A stretch of DNA of 64,000 nucleotides from Pantoea sp. RIT-PI-b (GTDB lineage Bacteria > Pseudomonadota > Gammaproteobacteria > Enterobacterales > Enterobacteriaceae): assembly GCF_001187905.1 (NCBI RefSeq), contig NZ_LGIS01000030.1:310001-374000 (forward strand), in the 5' to 3' direction. Shown here piece after piece: positions 24,171-33,113 of the stretch. The notes beneath the pieces were generated by a model. The model was not told the origin of the DNA and ran no database searches. It saw only the letters and a program-made list of their open reading frames with translations. A program made the translations under genes and the position numbers. Within the stretch, counting starts at the first letter, position 1; every line of letters begins with the position of its first letter.

Positions 24171-24848
24171 ATGGCTGAGAAGCTAACCTGGCACGATGTG
24201 CTGGCTGAAGAGAAAGAGAAACCTTACTTCGTGGAAACCCTTAAAACGGTTGCCAATGAACGCGCTGCTGGCGTAACGGTTTATCCGCCGCAGAAGGATG
24301 TGTTTAACGCCTTCCGCCTCACTGAACTGGGCGATATCAAAGTGGTTATTTTGGGCCAGGATCCGTATCACGGTCCAAACCAGGCGCATGGGCTGGCATT
24401 TTCCGTGCTGCCCGGCGTGGCCATTCCACCGTCGCTGCTGAATATGTACAAAGAATTAGAGTTGGATATTCCCGGTTTTGTACGTCCCAAACACGGTTTT
24501 CTCGAGAGTTGGGCAACGCAAGGCGTGATGCTATTGAATACCGTATTAACGGTGGAAGCCAGCAAGGCGCATTCGCACGCGCGCTTTGGCTGGGAAACTT
24601 TTACGGATAACGTTATTAGCGCCATCAATCAGCACCGCGAAGGGGTGATTTTCTTACTGTGGGGTTCACATGCGCAGAAGAAAGGCAGCATCATTGATAC
24701 GCAGCGTCATCATGTCCTAAAAGCACCGCACCCTTCTCCGCTCTCGGCCCATCGCGGCTTTTTTGGTAGCAAACACTTTTCACAGGCTAACGCGCTATTA
24801 AGCCAATCGGGTCAAACCCCGATCGATTGGATGCCGCAACTGCCATAA
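24171..24848 (+). CDS. ung: Uracil-DNA glycosylase
   Basis: Excises uracil from DNA (family 1). It has the catalytic GQDPYHG motif with Asp64 and the [10 protein letters not shown] motif (His near 187). Two adjacent ATGs occur; the second (24171) is six bases after AGGGAG and gives [14 protein letters not shown], matching E. coli, so it is preferred (225 residues). Confidence 0.97.
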   Translation: MAEKLTWHDVLAEEKEKPYFVETLKTVANERAAGVTVYPPQKDVFNAFRLTELGDIKVVILGQDPYHGPNQAHGLAFSVLPGVAIPPSLLNMYKELELDIPGFVRPKHGFLESWATQGVMLLNTVLTVEASKAHSHARFGWETFTDNVISAINQHREGVIFLLWGSHAQKKGSIIDTQRHHVLKAPHPSPLSAHRGFFGSKHFSQANALLSQSGQTPIDWMPQLP

Positions 24849-24852
24849 AACA

Positions 24853-24875
24853 AACGGCCGCATTATGCGGCCGTT
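24853..24875. terminator. Shared terminator between convergent ung and grpE
   Basis: Stem AACGGCCGC/GCGGCCGTT around ATTAT. The minus-strand side is followed by a TTTG/TTTTA run, so it fits grpE best; it may also stop ung transcripts. Confidence 0.7.
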
Positions 24876-24892
24876 GTCATTACAGCAAGGGA

Positions 24893-25471
24893 TTAGCCTT
24901 TGGCTTTGGTCACTGCCACCATCGCCGGACGCAGCAGACGACCGTTGAGGGTGTAACCACGCTGCATTACCATCAACACGTGATTTGGCGCCATATCATC
25001 AGACTCCATCATCGACATTGCCTGATGGATTTCCGGATTGAACGGCACATTGGTGTCGCCTACCACTTCCACGCCAAACTTACGCACCGCGCCCAGCAGC
25101 GACTTCAGCGTCAGCTCGATGCCTTCAATCATCGAAGCCAGTTCAGCGTTCTCTTTATCAGCCACTTCCAGCGCACGCTCCAGGCTATCGATCACTGGCA
25201 GCAGTTCGTTGGCGAATTTTTCTAGCGCAAACTTGTGCGCCTTTTCCACATCCATTTCGGTACGACGACGGATGTTTTCGATCTCCGCCTGAGCACGCAG
25301 CTGTGCATCACGAACGCCGGTTTGTGAAACGGCTAACTCGGCTTCGAGTTGCGCGATACGCTCATCACGTGGATCCACCTCAGCGGCTGTCTCTGCGTCC
25401 ACGTGCTGTTGATCCTGTTGAATTTCGTCTGAGACTTGCTCGTTTGGGGTGTTGTGTTCTTTACTACTCAT
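24893..25471 (-). CDS. grpE: Nucleotide exchange factor GrpE
   Basis: Releases ADP from DnaK. The start [12 protein letters not shown] at 25471 matches E. coli (192 residues); the open frame continues upstream to 25498 but lacks support. It has an acidic disordered N terminus, a long coiled-coil helix (about 40-90), a four-helix bundle and the C-terminal beta wing ([22 protein letters not shown]). It is transcribed from a heat-shock promoter. Confidence 0.96.
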   Translation of the reverse strand: MSSKEHNTPNEQVSDEIQQDQQHVDAETAAEVDPRDERIAQLEAELAVSQTGVRDAQLRAQAEIENIRRRTEMDVEKAHKFALEKFANELLPVIDSLERALEVADKENAELASMIEGIELTLKSLLGAVRKFGVEVVGDTNVPFNPEIHQAMSMMESDDMAPNHVLMVMQRGYTLNGRLLRPAMVAVTKAKG

Positions 25472-25513
25472 GAATTTCTCCGCGTTTTGCACATTCATCT
25501 CGCTGGTTGGCTT

Positions 25514-25542
25514 ATTATGGGGATCAGTTTGACGGTTTCAAG
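25514..25542 (-). promoter_or_regulatory. Sigma32 heat-shock promoter of grpE
   Basis: Minus strand: CTTGAAA (25542-25536), 13-bp spacer, CCCCATAAT (25522-25514). This is a near-perfect sigma32 consensus. Confidence 0.9.
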
Positions 25543-25593
25543 TAAACCCATCACATTGCCTGGCCGTTTTGGCTTATAAGGAACTCGCGCTAA

Positions 25594-26472
25594 ATGAACA
25601 AACACTTTAACTGCATCGGGATTGTCGGCCATCCGCGCCATCCTACTGCGTTAACCACCCATGAAATGCTCTGGCGCTGGCTAACGGCAAAGGGTTATGA
25701 GGTGATTGTCGAGCAGCAGATTGCGCGCGAACTGGATTTGAAAAACGCTGAAACTGGCAGCCTGGCGGATATTGGCCAACGTGCCGATTTAGCCGTGGTT
25801 GTCGGCGGCGATGGCAACATGCTCGGCGCTGCTCGCGTGCTGGCGCGCTATGACATCAAAGTCATTGGGATCAACCGTGGCAACCTCGGTTTTCTAACCG
25901 ATCTCGATCCGGACAACGCACAACAGCAACTTGATGATGTGCTGCAGGGTGATTATTTCGTCGAAAGCCGCTTCTTGCTGGAGGCGCAGGTTTGCAAAGA
26001 AGATTGCTCGCCGCGCATCGGTAGCGCCATTAATGAAGTGGTACTTCATCCCGGCAAAGTGGCGCACATGATTGAATTCGAAGTCTATATTGATGAGGTG
26101 TTTGCCTTCTCGCAGCGCTCTGATGGCTTAATCATTTCCACACCAACCGGTTCAACTGCCTACTCGCTTTCGGCTGGCGGCCCGATTCTTACGCCGTCGC
26201 TGGACGCGATTACGCTAGTGCCCATGTTCCCGCATACGCTCTCCGCACGTCCGCTGGTAATTAATAGCAGCAGCACCATCCGTCTGCGCTTCTCCTCCTT
26301 ACGCAGCGACCTTGAGATCAGTTGCGACAGCCAGATAGCCCTGCCGATTCAGGAAGGTGAAGATGTACTGATTCGCCGCAGCGCCAATCATCTCAATCTT
26401 ATTCACCCTAAAAATTATAACTATTTTAATACGTTAAGCTCAAAGCTGGGTTGGTCGAAAAAATTGTTCTGA
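25594..26472 (+). CDS. nadK: NAD kinase
   Basis: Phosphorylates NAD to NADP. It has 292 residues as in E. coli, with the GGDGNML catalytic/ATP motif (about 72-78), NxxD-type binding segment and [14 protein letters not shown] (about 187-200). It is divergent from grpE and upstream of recN. Confidence 0.98.
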   Translation: MNKHFNCIGIVGHPRHPTALTTHEMLWRWLTAKGYEVIVEQQIARELDLKNAETGSLADIGQRADLAVVVGGDGNMLGAARVLARYDIKVIGINRGNLGFLTDLDPDNAQQQLDDVLQGDYFVESRFLLEAQVCKEDCSPRIGSAINEVVLHPGKVAHMIEFEVYIDEVFAFSQRSDGLIISTPTGSTAYSLSAGGPILTPSLDAITLVPMFPHTLSARPLVINSSSTIRLRFSSLRSDLEISCDSQIALPIQEGEDVLIRRSANHLNLIHPKNYNYFNTLSSKLGWSKKLF

Positions 26473-26493
26473 AAATCATCGCCGACTACTTTA

Positions 26494-26549
26494 CTGTATA
26501 AAAAACCAGGATATACTGTATGTAAAACCATATCTGTTTTTACATACAG
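26494..26549 (+). promoter_or_regulatory. Three LexA (SOS) boxes at the recN promoter
   Basis: CTGTATAAAAAACCAG (26494-26509) and CTGTTTTTACATACAG (26534-26549) fit CTG-N10-CAG. CTGTATGTAAAACCAT (26516-26531) is a degenerate middle box that overlaps a -10 TATACT (26512-26517). Multiple LexA boxes are also seen at E. coli recN, implying tight repression and strong SOS induction. Confidence 0.87.
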
Positions 26550-26557
26550 GTAATTCT

Positions 26558-28219
26558 ATGCTGGCACAACTGACCATCAGTAATTTTGCTATCGTTCGTG
26601 AACTGGAGATCGACTTTCATCGTGGTATGACAGCGATCACAGGTGAAACCGGCGCAGGTAAATCTATCGCTATCGATGCGCTGGGCCTGTGTTTAGGCGG
26701 CCGCGCTGAAGCAGATATGGTGCGTCAGGGCGCCAGTCGTGCAGATATCTGCGCCCGCTTCCAACTGAAAGCCTCGCCTTCCGCACAACGCTGGCTGGTT
26801 GAGAATCAGCTGGATGAAGGTAATGAATGCTTGCTGCGCCGCGTGATTAGCGCAGATGGCCGTTCGCGTGGCTTTATTAACGGCACCTCAGTGCCGCTGT
26901 CGCAGCTACGTGAACTCGGCCAGTTGCTGATTCAGATTCACGGCCAGCATGCTCACCAGCTCCTGCTCAAAGCCGATCACCAAAAGCACCTGTTGGACGC
27001 TTACGCAGCACATGACAATGTGCTGTGCGACATGCGCCAGCACTACCAGCGCTGGCACCAGAGTTGCCGTGCGCTGGCACAGCATCAGCAGTTATCGCAA
27101 GAGCGGGAATCACGTCGTGAGCTGCTGCAGTATCAGCTGAAAGAGCTTAATGAATTTGCCCCACAGTTGGGCGAATTTGAACAGATTGATGAAGAGTACA
27201 AACGTTTGGCGAACAGCGGCCAACTGCTTTCAACCAGTCAGCAAGCGTTGCAAATCCTCGCCGATGGTGATGACACCAATCTGCAAAGCCTGCTGTACAG
27301 CGCCCGCAATATGTTAGGTGAACTGTTAACGCTGGATAATAAAGTTAGCGGCGTTTTCAACCTGCTGGAAGAAGCAGCCATTCAACTCAGTGAAGCCAGC
27401 GATGAACTGCGCCACTATTGCGAACGGCTGGATCTCGATCCTAATCGTCTGCATGAACTCGAGCAGCGCCTGTCACGACAGATCGCCCTTGCGCGCAAAC
27501 ATCACGTTTCGCCTGAAACCTTACCTGTTCTTTATCAGCAATTACTGGATGAAGCGGAGCTGTTGTCACAGCAAGAGAGCGATCAGGAAGCGCTACAGTC
27601 AGACGTGGTGGCTCACCATAAAGCCGCGTTAGTCAGTGCTGAAAAGCTGCATCAATTGCGCGAGCACGCAGCACAAGAGTTGAGTCAGCTGATTACCGAA
27701 AGTATGCGCACGCTGGCGATGCCGCATGGCCAGTTTGCCATTGTTCTGGAGTTCAATGCAGATCAACTCACCGCTGACGGTGCGACACGTATTGATTTCC
27801 GCGTTACCACCAACCCTGGCCAACCGCTTCAGCCATTGGGCAAAGTCGCGTCTGGCGGTGAACTATCGCGTATCGCACTGGCCATTCAGGTGATCACCGC
27901 ACAGAAAATGGAAACCCCAGCAATGATCTTCGATGAAGTGGATGTTGGAATCAGCGGTCCAACCGCCGCTGTGGTTGGCCAGATGCTGCGTCAGTTGGGT
28001 GAATCAACTCAGGTGATGTGCGTAACGCATCTGCCGCAGGTTGCCGGCTGCGGACATCATCATTTCTATGTCAGCAAAGAGACCGATGGCGCGATGACTG
28101 AAACCCATATGCAGCCGCTTGATAAGCGTGCGCGCTTGCAAGAGTTGGCGCGACTGCTGGGTGGCAGTGAGGTCACACGCAACACGCTGGCAAACGCGAA
28201 AGAACTTTTAGCCGCCTGA
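26558..28219 (+). CDS. recN: DNA repair protein RecN
   Basis: SMC-like ATPase acting early in double-strand break repair. It has 553 residues with Walker A GETGAGKS (29-36), a long coiled-coil middle, and C-terminal signature [12 protein letters not shown] plus Walker [13 protein letters not shown]. LexA boxes precede it. Confidence 0.98.
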   Translation: MLAQLTISNFAIVRELEIDFHRGMTAITGETGAGKSIAIDALGLCLGGRAEADMVRQGASRADICARFQLKASPSAQRWLVENQLDEGNECLLRRVISADGRSRGFINGTSVPLSQLRELGQLLIQIHGQHAHQLLLKADHQKHLLDAYAAHDNVLCDMRQHYQRWHQSCRALAQHQQLSQERESRRELLQYQLKELNEFAPQLGEFEQIDEEYKRLANSGQLLSTSQQALQILADGDDTNLQSLLYSARNMLGELLTLDNKVSGVFNLLEEAAIQLSEASDELRHYCERLDLDPNRLHELEQRLSRQIALARKHHVSPETLPVLYQQLLDEAELLSQQESDQEALQSDVVAHHKAALVSAEKLHQLREHAAQELSQLITESMRTLAMPHGQFAIVLEFNADQLTADGATRIDFRVTTNPGQPLQPLGKVASGGELSRIALAIQVITAQKMETPAMIFDEVDVGISGPTAAVVGQMLRQLGESTQVMCVTHLPQVAGCGHHHFYVSKETDGAMTETHMQPLDKRARLQELARLLGGSEVTRNTLANAKELLAA

Positions 28220-28406
28220 TACAGCACTTTTTTCCCGGCTGGTGGTCATATGCTTGCTCTGTAGAGGTTTCAAATAGCGGAAAGGTTTATTATCATCGGC
28301 AGTTATATAAATCGAATGATAAAGCCTGCCGCAGGCAGAGTTCAGAATTTGATGGCAAAAAAATAGCCTGCTGAAAGGCGTTTGGCCCCAGAAAAGGAAT
28401 GTATAG

Positions 28407-28754
28407 ATGCGCTGTAAAACGCTGACTGCCGCGGCAGTAGTAATGTTGATGATGACCGCTGGATGTTCCACCCTTGAGCGCGTTGTGTATCGTCCGGATA
28501 TCAATCAGGGGAATTACCTGGTCGCCAACGATGTGTCGAAGATTCACAACGGCATGACGCAGCAGCAGGTCGCCTACACGCTTGGCACGCCGATGATGCA
28601 CGATCCCTTTGGCAGTAACGTTTGGTATTACGTGTTCCGTCAGGAACCTGGCCATGAAGGTGTGAAACAGCAGACCTTGACGCTGACCTTTGATAGCAAC
28701 GGAACGCTGACCAACATCGATAACAAGCCCAAGCTCACTGGCAAAGAAGGCTAA
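28407..28754 (+). CDS. bamE: Outer membrane assembly lipoprotein BamE
   Basis: Subunit of the BAM beta-barrel insertion machine. It has 115 residues with a lipoprotein signal peptide ending in a LMMTAGC lipobox (Cys20) and the SmpA/OmlA fold ([12 protein letters not shown]...[21 protein letters not shown]). In the 187-bp gap after recN I see only a small CTGCCGCAGGCAG hairpin. Confidence 0.96.
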   Translation: MRCKTLTAAAVVMLMMTAGCSTLERVVYRPDINQGNYLVANDVSKIHNGMTQQQVAYTLGTPMMHDPFGSNVWYYVFRQEPGHEGVKQQTLTLTFDSNGTLTNIDNKPKLTGKEG

Positions 28755-28766
28755 GTGAACAGCAAT

Positions 28767-28792
28767 AAAAAAGGCGCTTTAGCGCCTTTTTT
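28767..28792. terminator. Bidirectional terminator between bamE and rnfH
   Basis: Perfect AAAAAAGGCGCT-tt-AGCGCCTTTTTT, with A and T runs suited to both convergent genes. Confidence 0.92.
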
Positions 28793-28807
28793 AGTTTTCC
28801 TACTCGA

Positions 28808-29098
28808 CTATTTCTTATCTGCCGCACGCTCTGCGCGTTGACGCCGCATCTCTTTTGGATCGGCAATCAGCGGCCGATAAATCTCGATACGGTCACCATC
28901 CTGCACAGCATCAGTCAATTTCACTGGGCGACTATAGATACCGACTTTATTGGTGCTAAGGTCAATATCCTTGCGCAGCGACAATAAGCCCGACGCCTGA
29001 ATGACCTGCTTAACCGTCGCGCCCTCTTCAATAGTGACTGAGCGCAAATATTGCTTATCGGGCAGCGCGTATACCACTTCCACGCTGATATCAGGCAC
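28808..29098 (-). CDS. rnfH: RnfH-family ubiquitin-like protein
   Basis: Small beta-grasp protein of unknown biochemical role (UPF0125; E. coli YfjF). The frame opens farther upstream, but the homologous region starts at a GTG at 29098 ([18 protein letters not shown], 96 residues), overlapping the end of ratA by 8 bp. Conserved [31 protein letters not shown] is present. Confidence 0.9.
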   Translation of the reverse strand: MPDISVEVVYALPDKQYLRSVTIEEGATVKQVIQASGLLSLRKDIDLSTNKVGIYSRPVKLTDAVQDGDRIEIYRPLIADPKEMRRQRAERAADKK

Positions 29099-29525
29099 GA
29101 TAAACCTCTTTCGCGCGCTGACTGAACGCCTGCACCATGCTGTTAGCGAGCTCTTTAAAGATGCGACCAAACGCCATTTCTACCAGCATATTGGTGAACT
29201 CAAAATCAAGGCTCAACTCAACTTTACAGGCATCATCACCTAACGAAGTGAAATGCCAGCCGCCGGTCAATTTTCGAAATGGACCATCAACCAACTGCAT
29301 TAAAATGCTTTGATTACTGATCAACGTATTACGCGTAGTAAATGTTTTACTGATGCCTGCTTTCGAGACATCAACGGCGGCGGTCATTTGATCTCCGCTG
29401 TTATCCAACACACGGCTGCCGGTGCAGCCCGGTAGAAACTCAGGATAAGCATCCACATCATTCACTAGACGGTACATCTGCTCAGCGCTATAAGGGACCA
29501 GCGCTGAACGGCTAATCTGGGCCAT
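29091..29525 (-). CDS. ratA: RatA (START/coenzyme Q-binding domain protein)
   Basis: A 144-residue SRPBCC/polyketide-cyclase fold protein. In E. coli RatA was described as a toxin blocking 70S formation, while its homologues (COQ10 type) bind ubiquinone; the actual role is debated. [34 protein letters not shown] aligns with E. coli. It pairs with rnfH, divergent from smpB. Confidence 0.93.
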   Translation of the reverse strand: MAQISRSALVPYSAEQMYRLVNDVDAYPEFLPGCTGSRVLDNSGDQMTAAVDVSKAGISKTFTTRNTLISNQSILMQLVDGPFRKLTGGWHFTSLGDDACKVELSLDFEFTNMLVEMAFGRIFKELANSMVQAFSQRAKEVYRA

Positions 29526-29684
29526 AATGGTTCCTGTTCATCACAAAACCCTTGAATAATACCATTTTCAGTCACCAAACAAAAATTCACGACTTTGCTT
29601 GCTGTGCTAAAATGGAGTGTTTTTTACCGCCCTGCAGGACAGGGGATGCGCCCATAAACTGAGTGATGTAGACTACGCCGCACT

Positions 29685-30167
29685 ATGACAAAGAAAAAAG
29701 TTAACAAACCCGGTTCAGCCACTATTGCCCTCAATAAACGCGCACGTCATGAATACTTCATTGAAGAAGAGTTCGAGGCGGGTATGTCGTTGCAAGGATG
29801 GGAAGTCAAATCACTCCGTGCCGGTAAGGCTAACATCAGCGATAGCTACATTCTGCTGCGCGATGGTGAAGCTTACCTGTTCGGTTCTACCTTCCAACCG
29901 CTGGCAGTGGCTTCAACGCATGTGGTGTGTGATCCCACGCGTAGCCGCAAGCTGCTGCTGAAACAACGCGAACTCGATTCCCTCTACGGACGCGTTAACC
30001 GTGAAGGCTTTACCGTGGTTGCGCTGTCGATGTATTGGAAAAATGCCTGGGCCAAACTGAAAATTGGTGTGGCACGCGGCAAGAAAGAGCATGACAAGCG
30101 TGACGACGTTAAAGAACGTGAATGGAAGATGGATAAAGCACGTATTATGAAGAATTCAAAGCGTTAA
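29685..30167 (+). CDS. smpB: SsrA-binding protein SmpB
   Basis: Binds tmRNA and brings it to stalled ribosomes in trans-translation. It has 160 residues with an OB-fold core ([28 protein letters not shown]) and the basic C-terminal tail ([20 protein letters not shown]) that mimics the anticodon/mRNA in the decoding centre. The tmRNA gene follows 44 bp downstream. Confidence 0.98.
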   Translation: MTKKKVNKPGSATIALNKRARHEYFIEEEFEAGMSLQGWEVKSLRAGKANISDSYILLRDGEAYLFGSTFQPLAVASTHVVCDPTRSRKLLLKQRELDSLYGRVNREGFTVVALSMYWKNAWAKLKIGVARGKKEHDKRDDVKEREWKMDKARIMKNSKR

Positions 30168-30211
30168 GCACTGGATTTGAACATCTGTTTTCTGTAGTAT
30201 TGAAATTTCTT

Positions 30212-30574
30212 GGGGCTGATTCTGGACTCGACGGGATTGTGAAGCCTTAGGAGCATGCCGAGGGGCGGTTTGCCTCGTAAAAAGCCGCAAAAAAATAGTC
30301 GCAAACGACGAAAACTACGCTTTAGCAGCTTAATAACCTGCTTTGAAGCCCTCTCTCCCTAGCTTCCGCTCTTAAGACGGGGATCAAGAGAGGTCAAACC
30401 CAAAAGAGATCGTGTGGATGCCTTGCCTGGGGTTGAAGCACTAAATCTAATCAGGCTAGTTTGTCAGTGGCGTGTCTGTCCGCAGCTGGCCGGTGAACGT
30501 AAAGACTGACTAAGCATGTAGTGCCGACGGTGTAGTAATTTCGGACGCGGGTTCAACTCCCGCCAGCTCCACCA
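30212..30574 (+). ncRNA. ssrA: Transfer-messenger RNA (tmRNA, 10Sa RNA)
   Basis: Rescues stalled ribosomes with SmpB. It starts GGGGCTGATTCTGGACTCGA and ends with GGTTCAACTCCCGCCAGCTC followed by CACCA; length is 363 nt, the same as E. coli. The tag reading frame at 30301-30333 (GCAAACGACGAAAACTACGC...) encodes ANDENYALAA followed by TAA TAA. Pseudoknot regions are conserved. A -35-like TTGAAC is at 30177-30182, but the -10 is weak (TGAAAT near 30201). No attachment-site duplication or integrase gene is seen at the 3' end. Confidence 0.98.
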
Positions 30575-30619
30575 AAATTCTCCATCGATGACACCAGAGT
30601 CACTCGATGAAGTCCTAAG

Positions 30620-30652
30620 AGCCCGCACGGCGTAAGCCTTGCGGGCTTTTTT
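30620..30652 (+). terminator. Rho-independent terminator of ssrA
   Basis: AGCCCGCA...TGCGGGCT with an inner CGGC/GCC pairing, followed by TTTTTTG. Confidence 0.9.
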
Positions 30653-30686
30653 GTATCTGTACTCGTACTCTTTCAAGGCGACTGGA

Positions 30687-31541
30687 ATGAAAATCCCAAA
30701 CAGACTCCAACCTCTCGTCGATGATGGCTTGATCGACGAAGTACTTCAAAGACTTAGAAGCGGCAAAGAAGCTGACGTATACACAGTTTTAAGTGGCGGT
30801 AAAATTCAATGTGCCAAAGTGTACAAAGAAGCCACGCAGAGAAGCTTTAAGCAGGCGGTGAATTATCAGGAAGGACGTAAAGTCCGTAACTCGCGTAATA
30901 CGCGTGCCATGCAAAAGGGCTCGAAATTCGGACGTAAGCAACAGGAAGAGACCTGGCAAAGCGCGGAGGTCGATGCGCTATTTCGTCTGGCTAATGCTGG
31001 CGTGCGCGTTCCCCAACCCTATATCTGCATCGACGGTGTGTTGTTGATGGAGCTGGTCACGGATGCAGAAGGCATGGTTGCTCCACGTCTGAGTGACGTG
31101 ATGCTTTCAGCAGAGGATGCCGCTGTTGATTTCGCAACCATGATCCGCAACATCGTGCGCATGCTGTGTGCCGGCATTGTTCATGGTGACCTGTCAGAGT
31201 TTAACGTGTTACAGGACGCGAACGGGCCAGTGATTATCGACCTGCCACAAGCTGTCGACGCCGCCGCTAATAATCACGCCGAATCCATGTTTGAGCGCGA
31301 CGTCAATAATATTACCGCTTACTACGGCCAGTTTGCCCCGCAGATACTGCAAACCCGCTATGCGAAAGAGATCTGGCAGCTGTACGAAGATGGAAAATTA
31401 ACGCCAGAAACACCGTTAACCGGCCTGTTTACTGAAGAGTTGCATAGCGTAGATGTTGATTCGTTGATGGACGAAATCATCGCCGCAGAAGATGAGTTTT
31501 ATGCCCGTCAGCGGGCCGCCAAAGAGCGTGACGATGAGTAA
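30687..31541 (+). CDS. RIO-type serine protein kinase (RIO1/PA4780-like)
   Basis: Atypical protein kinase of the RIO family in bacteria. Start MKIPNRLQPLVDDGLID at 30687 gives 284 residues; the frame upstream lies in the ssrA terminator. It has an N-terminal helical part, the nucleotide-binding GKEADVYTVLSGGKIQCAK segment (catalytic lysine in CAKVYK), the catalytic loop HGDLSEFNVL and a metal-binding IIDLPQAVD in place of DFG. The C terminus is acidic (DEIIAAEDEFYARQ). Substrates are not known to me. It is transcribed alone just after the tmRNA, a position not occupied by this gene in E. coli. Confidence 0.88.
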   Translation: MKIPNRLQPLVDDGLIDEVLQRLRSGKEADVYTVLSGGKIQCAKVYKEATQRSFKQAVNYQEGRKVRNSRNTRAMQKGSKFGRKQQEETWQSAEVDALFRLANAGVRVPQPYICIDGVLLMELVTDAEGMVAPRLSDVMLSAEDAAVDFATMIRNIVRMLCAGIVHGDLSEFNVLQDANGPVIIDLPQAVDAAANNHAESMFERDVNNITAYYGQFAPQILQTRYAKEIWQLYEDGKLTPETPLTGLFTEELHSVDVDSLMDEIIAAEDEFYARQRAAKERDDE

Positions 31542-31838
31542 AAGTTGCTCCTGATTTTAGGTGAGCTAGTCGAGCAGATCCCACTGAGGAGAAGTGATGA
31601 CAGTACAACCATTCAGGGCGGGGTAACGTTGGCATGCAGGCTTAATCTTTGTTGCTGAACGTAAAGCACGTCATTTGTGCTTGCCTCCTGTAAACGCCAA
31701 CGGCTTAAAATGCTATCTGCAGTTGATTTCACCAGCGAAACTAGACCTTTTTCATTCCTGGTTTATTCTTAAATCTTTCCATCGTGGCTTATGCCAGGAT
31801 GAATACCTGAGACGACAAATTTCAAGAAAGAGGGAATT
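31542..31838. other. Intergenic region between the RIO kinase and the LEA-like gene
   Basis: 297 bp without a convincing gene. It holds a small hairpin (AAAGCAC...GTGCTT near 31663-31682) and a nine-codon frame (31597-31626, ATGACAGTACAACCATTCAG... to TAA) behind a good GAGGAG ribosome site. The short frame may be chance. Confidence 0.4.
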
Positions 31839-32195
31839 ATGAAAAAGACAATTATTGCAGTATCGGCTCTCCTGTTGGCTTCTTCGGCTTTTGCTGCCAC
31901 TACACATGCTACTGATGACACCGTCGCTAACGCGCAAGCCGGTGCTAACACCGCTAAAGAAAAACTGCATCAGGCGCAGAACGAAGGTAAAGAGCAGCAG
32001 CTGAAAGCTAAACATGCTGCTGAAGGCAAAAGCGATAACCTGAGCAGCAAAGCGAGCGAAGGCACGCAAAAAGCCTGGAACAATACAAAAGAAGGTTCCG
32101 AGAAAGGTTGGGATGCCACGAAAGAAGGCACGCAGAAAGGCTGGAATAAAACCAAAGAAGGTGCCAGCGATCTGAAAAAGAAAGTGACTGAATAA
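31839..32195 (+). CDS. Periplasmic LEA-like 11-residue-repeat protein
   Basis: 118 residues, unrecognised as a named family. A clear Sec signal peptide (MKKTIIAVSALLLASSAFA, cleaved after about 19) leads to a highly charged Lys/Glu/Ala/Gly-rich mature protein of about 99 residues with no cysteine and few hydrophobics. Residues about 77-109 contain three tandem 11-residue units: KAWNNTKEGSE, KGWDATKEGTQ, KGWNKTKEGAS. Period 11 with a T-K-E-G core resembles group 3 late-embryogenesis-abundant proteins, which are disordered until drying and then helical. A role in desiccation or osmotic protection of the envelope is inference. It is monocistronic with its own terminator and a GAGGG ribosome site. 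Confidence 0.8.
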   Translation: MKKTIIAVSALLLASSAFAATTHATDDTVANAQAGANTAKEKLHQAQNEGKEQQLKAKHAAEGKSDNLSSKASEGTQKAWNNTKEGSEKGWDATKEGTQKGWNKTKEGASDLKKKVTE

Positions 32196-32214
32196 CGCTC
32201 TTTGCCCAATCCAG

Positions 32215-32237
32215 AGGCCGCGCTTGCGGCCTTTTTT
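32215..32237 (+). terminator. Rho-independent terminator of the LEA-like gene
   Basis: AGGCCGC-gctt-GCGGCCT followed by a run of six T. Confidence 0.9.
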
Positions 32238-32318
32238 ATTGCCCCGTTTTCGTCAATTTTGCATCTTCAGCCTAATCACCTTAGACTTTACGCAACACTC
32301 TATTAACCAATAATTCTT

Positions 32319-32978
32319 ATGTCTGATACCTTCACACGCCAGCCGCTCCCTTTACCCAACGGTCACAATAAAGTACTGCTGCACTCGTGCTGTGCACCCT
32401 GCTCGGGCGAAGTGATGGAAGCGATGCTGGCTTCGGGCATTGATTACACCATTTTTTTCTACAACCCAAACATTCATCCGCTGAAAGAGTACGAACTGCG
32501 TAAAGAGGAGAACATCCGCTTTGCCGAGCAGTTTGGCGTCCCGTTTGTGGATGCCGATTACGACAAAGACAATTGGTTTGCGCGCGCACGCGGCATGGAG
32601 TGGGAACCGGAACGCGGCGTGCGCTGCACCATGTGTTTCGATATGCGTTTCGAGCGCACCGCGCTGTATGCACATGAAAACGGTTTTCCGGTGATCACCA
32701 GTTCACTTGGCATTTCGCGCTGGAAGAACATGCAGCAGATTAACGATTGCGGCGTGCGTGCAGCTGCACACTATCCCGATATGCTTTATTGGCAATTTAA
32801 TTGGCGTAAAGGCGGCGGATCGTCACGCATGATTGAGATCAGCAAGCGCGAACGTTTCTATCAGCAGGAGTATTGCGGCTGCATCTATTCACTGCGCGAC
32901 AGCAATCGCCATCGCGTTGCCAGCGGTCGCGAGCGCATTGAAATCGGCGTGCAGTATTACCAACCGGATGAAGAGTAA
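32319..32978 (+). CDS. queH: Epoxyqueuosine reductase QueH
   Basis: Reduces epoxyqueuosine to queuosine in tRNA wobble position 34, the last step of Q synthesis. It has 219 residues (former DUF208) with the family cysteines: HSCCAPC (Cys24, Cys25, Cys28), RCTMCFDMR (about 102-110) and YCGC (about 185-188), which bind an iron-sulphur cluster and a second metal. This is the non-homologous alternative to cobalamin-dependent QueG used by E. coli; whether this genome also has queG cannot be seen here. Confidence 0.92.
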   Translation: MSDTFTRQPLPLPNGHNKVLLHSCCAPCSGEVMEAMLASGIDYTIFFYNPNIHPLKEYELRKEENIRFAEQFGVPFVDADYDKDNWFARARGMEWEPERGVRCTMCFDMRFERTALYAHENGFPVITSSLGISRWKNMQQINDCGVRAAAHYPDMLYWQFNWRKGGGSSRMIEISKRERFYQQEYCGCIYSLRDSNRHRVASGRERIEIGVQYYQPDEE

Positions 32979-32982
32979 AGAA

Positions 32983-33004
32983 AAGGGCAGGATTTCCTGC
33001 CCTT
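32983..33004. terminator. Shared terminator between queH and the mgtB operon
   Basis: AAGGGCAGG-attt-CCTGCCCTT. Leftward it is followed by TTTCTTTACTCT, suiting the mgtB-microprotein transcript; rightward it lies right after the queH stop. Confidence 0.72.
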
Positions 33005-33011
33005 CATGTGA

Positions 33012-33098
33012 TTAACGCAATACCAGCGTCAACACCACGATGACCACCATCATCAGCAGCAGATGGAAGACCACTTTATTAAGATTTCTGTTGCGCAT
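33012..33098 (-). CDS. 28-residue single-pass membrane microprotein downstream of mgtB
   Basis: ATG at 33098-33096 is preceded by GGAGGTGA, an extended match to the anti-Shine-Dalgarno, and the frame ends with TAA at 33012. The product starts MRNRNLNKVVF and continues as an unbroken hydrophobic helix (about residues 9-27, rich in L, M and V) ending in Arg. It begins 15 bp after the mgtB stop on the same strand and before the shared terminator, so it is co-transcribed. Salmonella encodes the 30-residue MgtR and also MgtU in connection with MgtB; this peptide has the same position, size and layout, but I see no clear residue-level identity. Function as a regulator of MgtB stability is inference. 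Confidence 0.75.
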   Translation of the reverse strand: MRNRNLNKVVFHLLLMMVVIVVLTLVLR

Positions 33099-33113
33099 GT
33101 CACCTCCATCGTC

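Noticed and set aside
30464-30676. 70-codon minus-strand frame with a WSWRELNPRPKLL-like product
   Set aside because: It is antisense to the tmRNA 3' half. This is a familiar spurious translation of tmRNA/tRNA-like DNA, not a gene.
30540-30690. Possible prophage or island attachment at the ssrA 3' end
   Set aside because: No integrase, no direct repeat of the ssrA 3' end and no base-composition shift are visible within the window. The following RIO kinase gene looks like ordinary chromosome.
31752-32069. Two overlapping minus-strand frames opposite the LEA-like gene
   Set aside because: They are antisense to a gene with a clean signal peptide, ribosome site and terminator, and have no support themselves.
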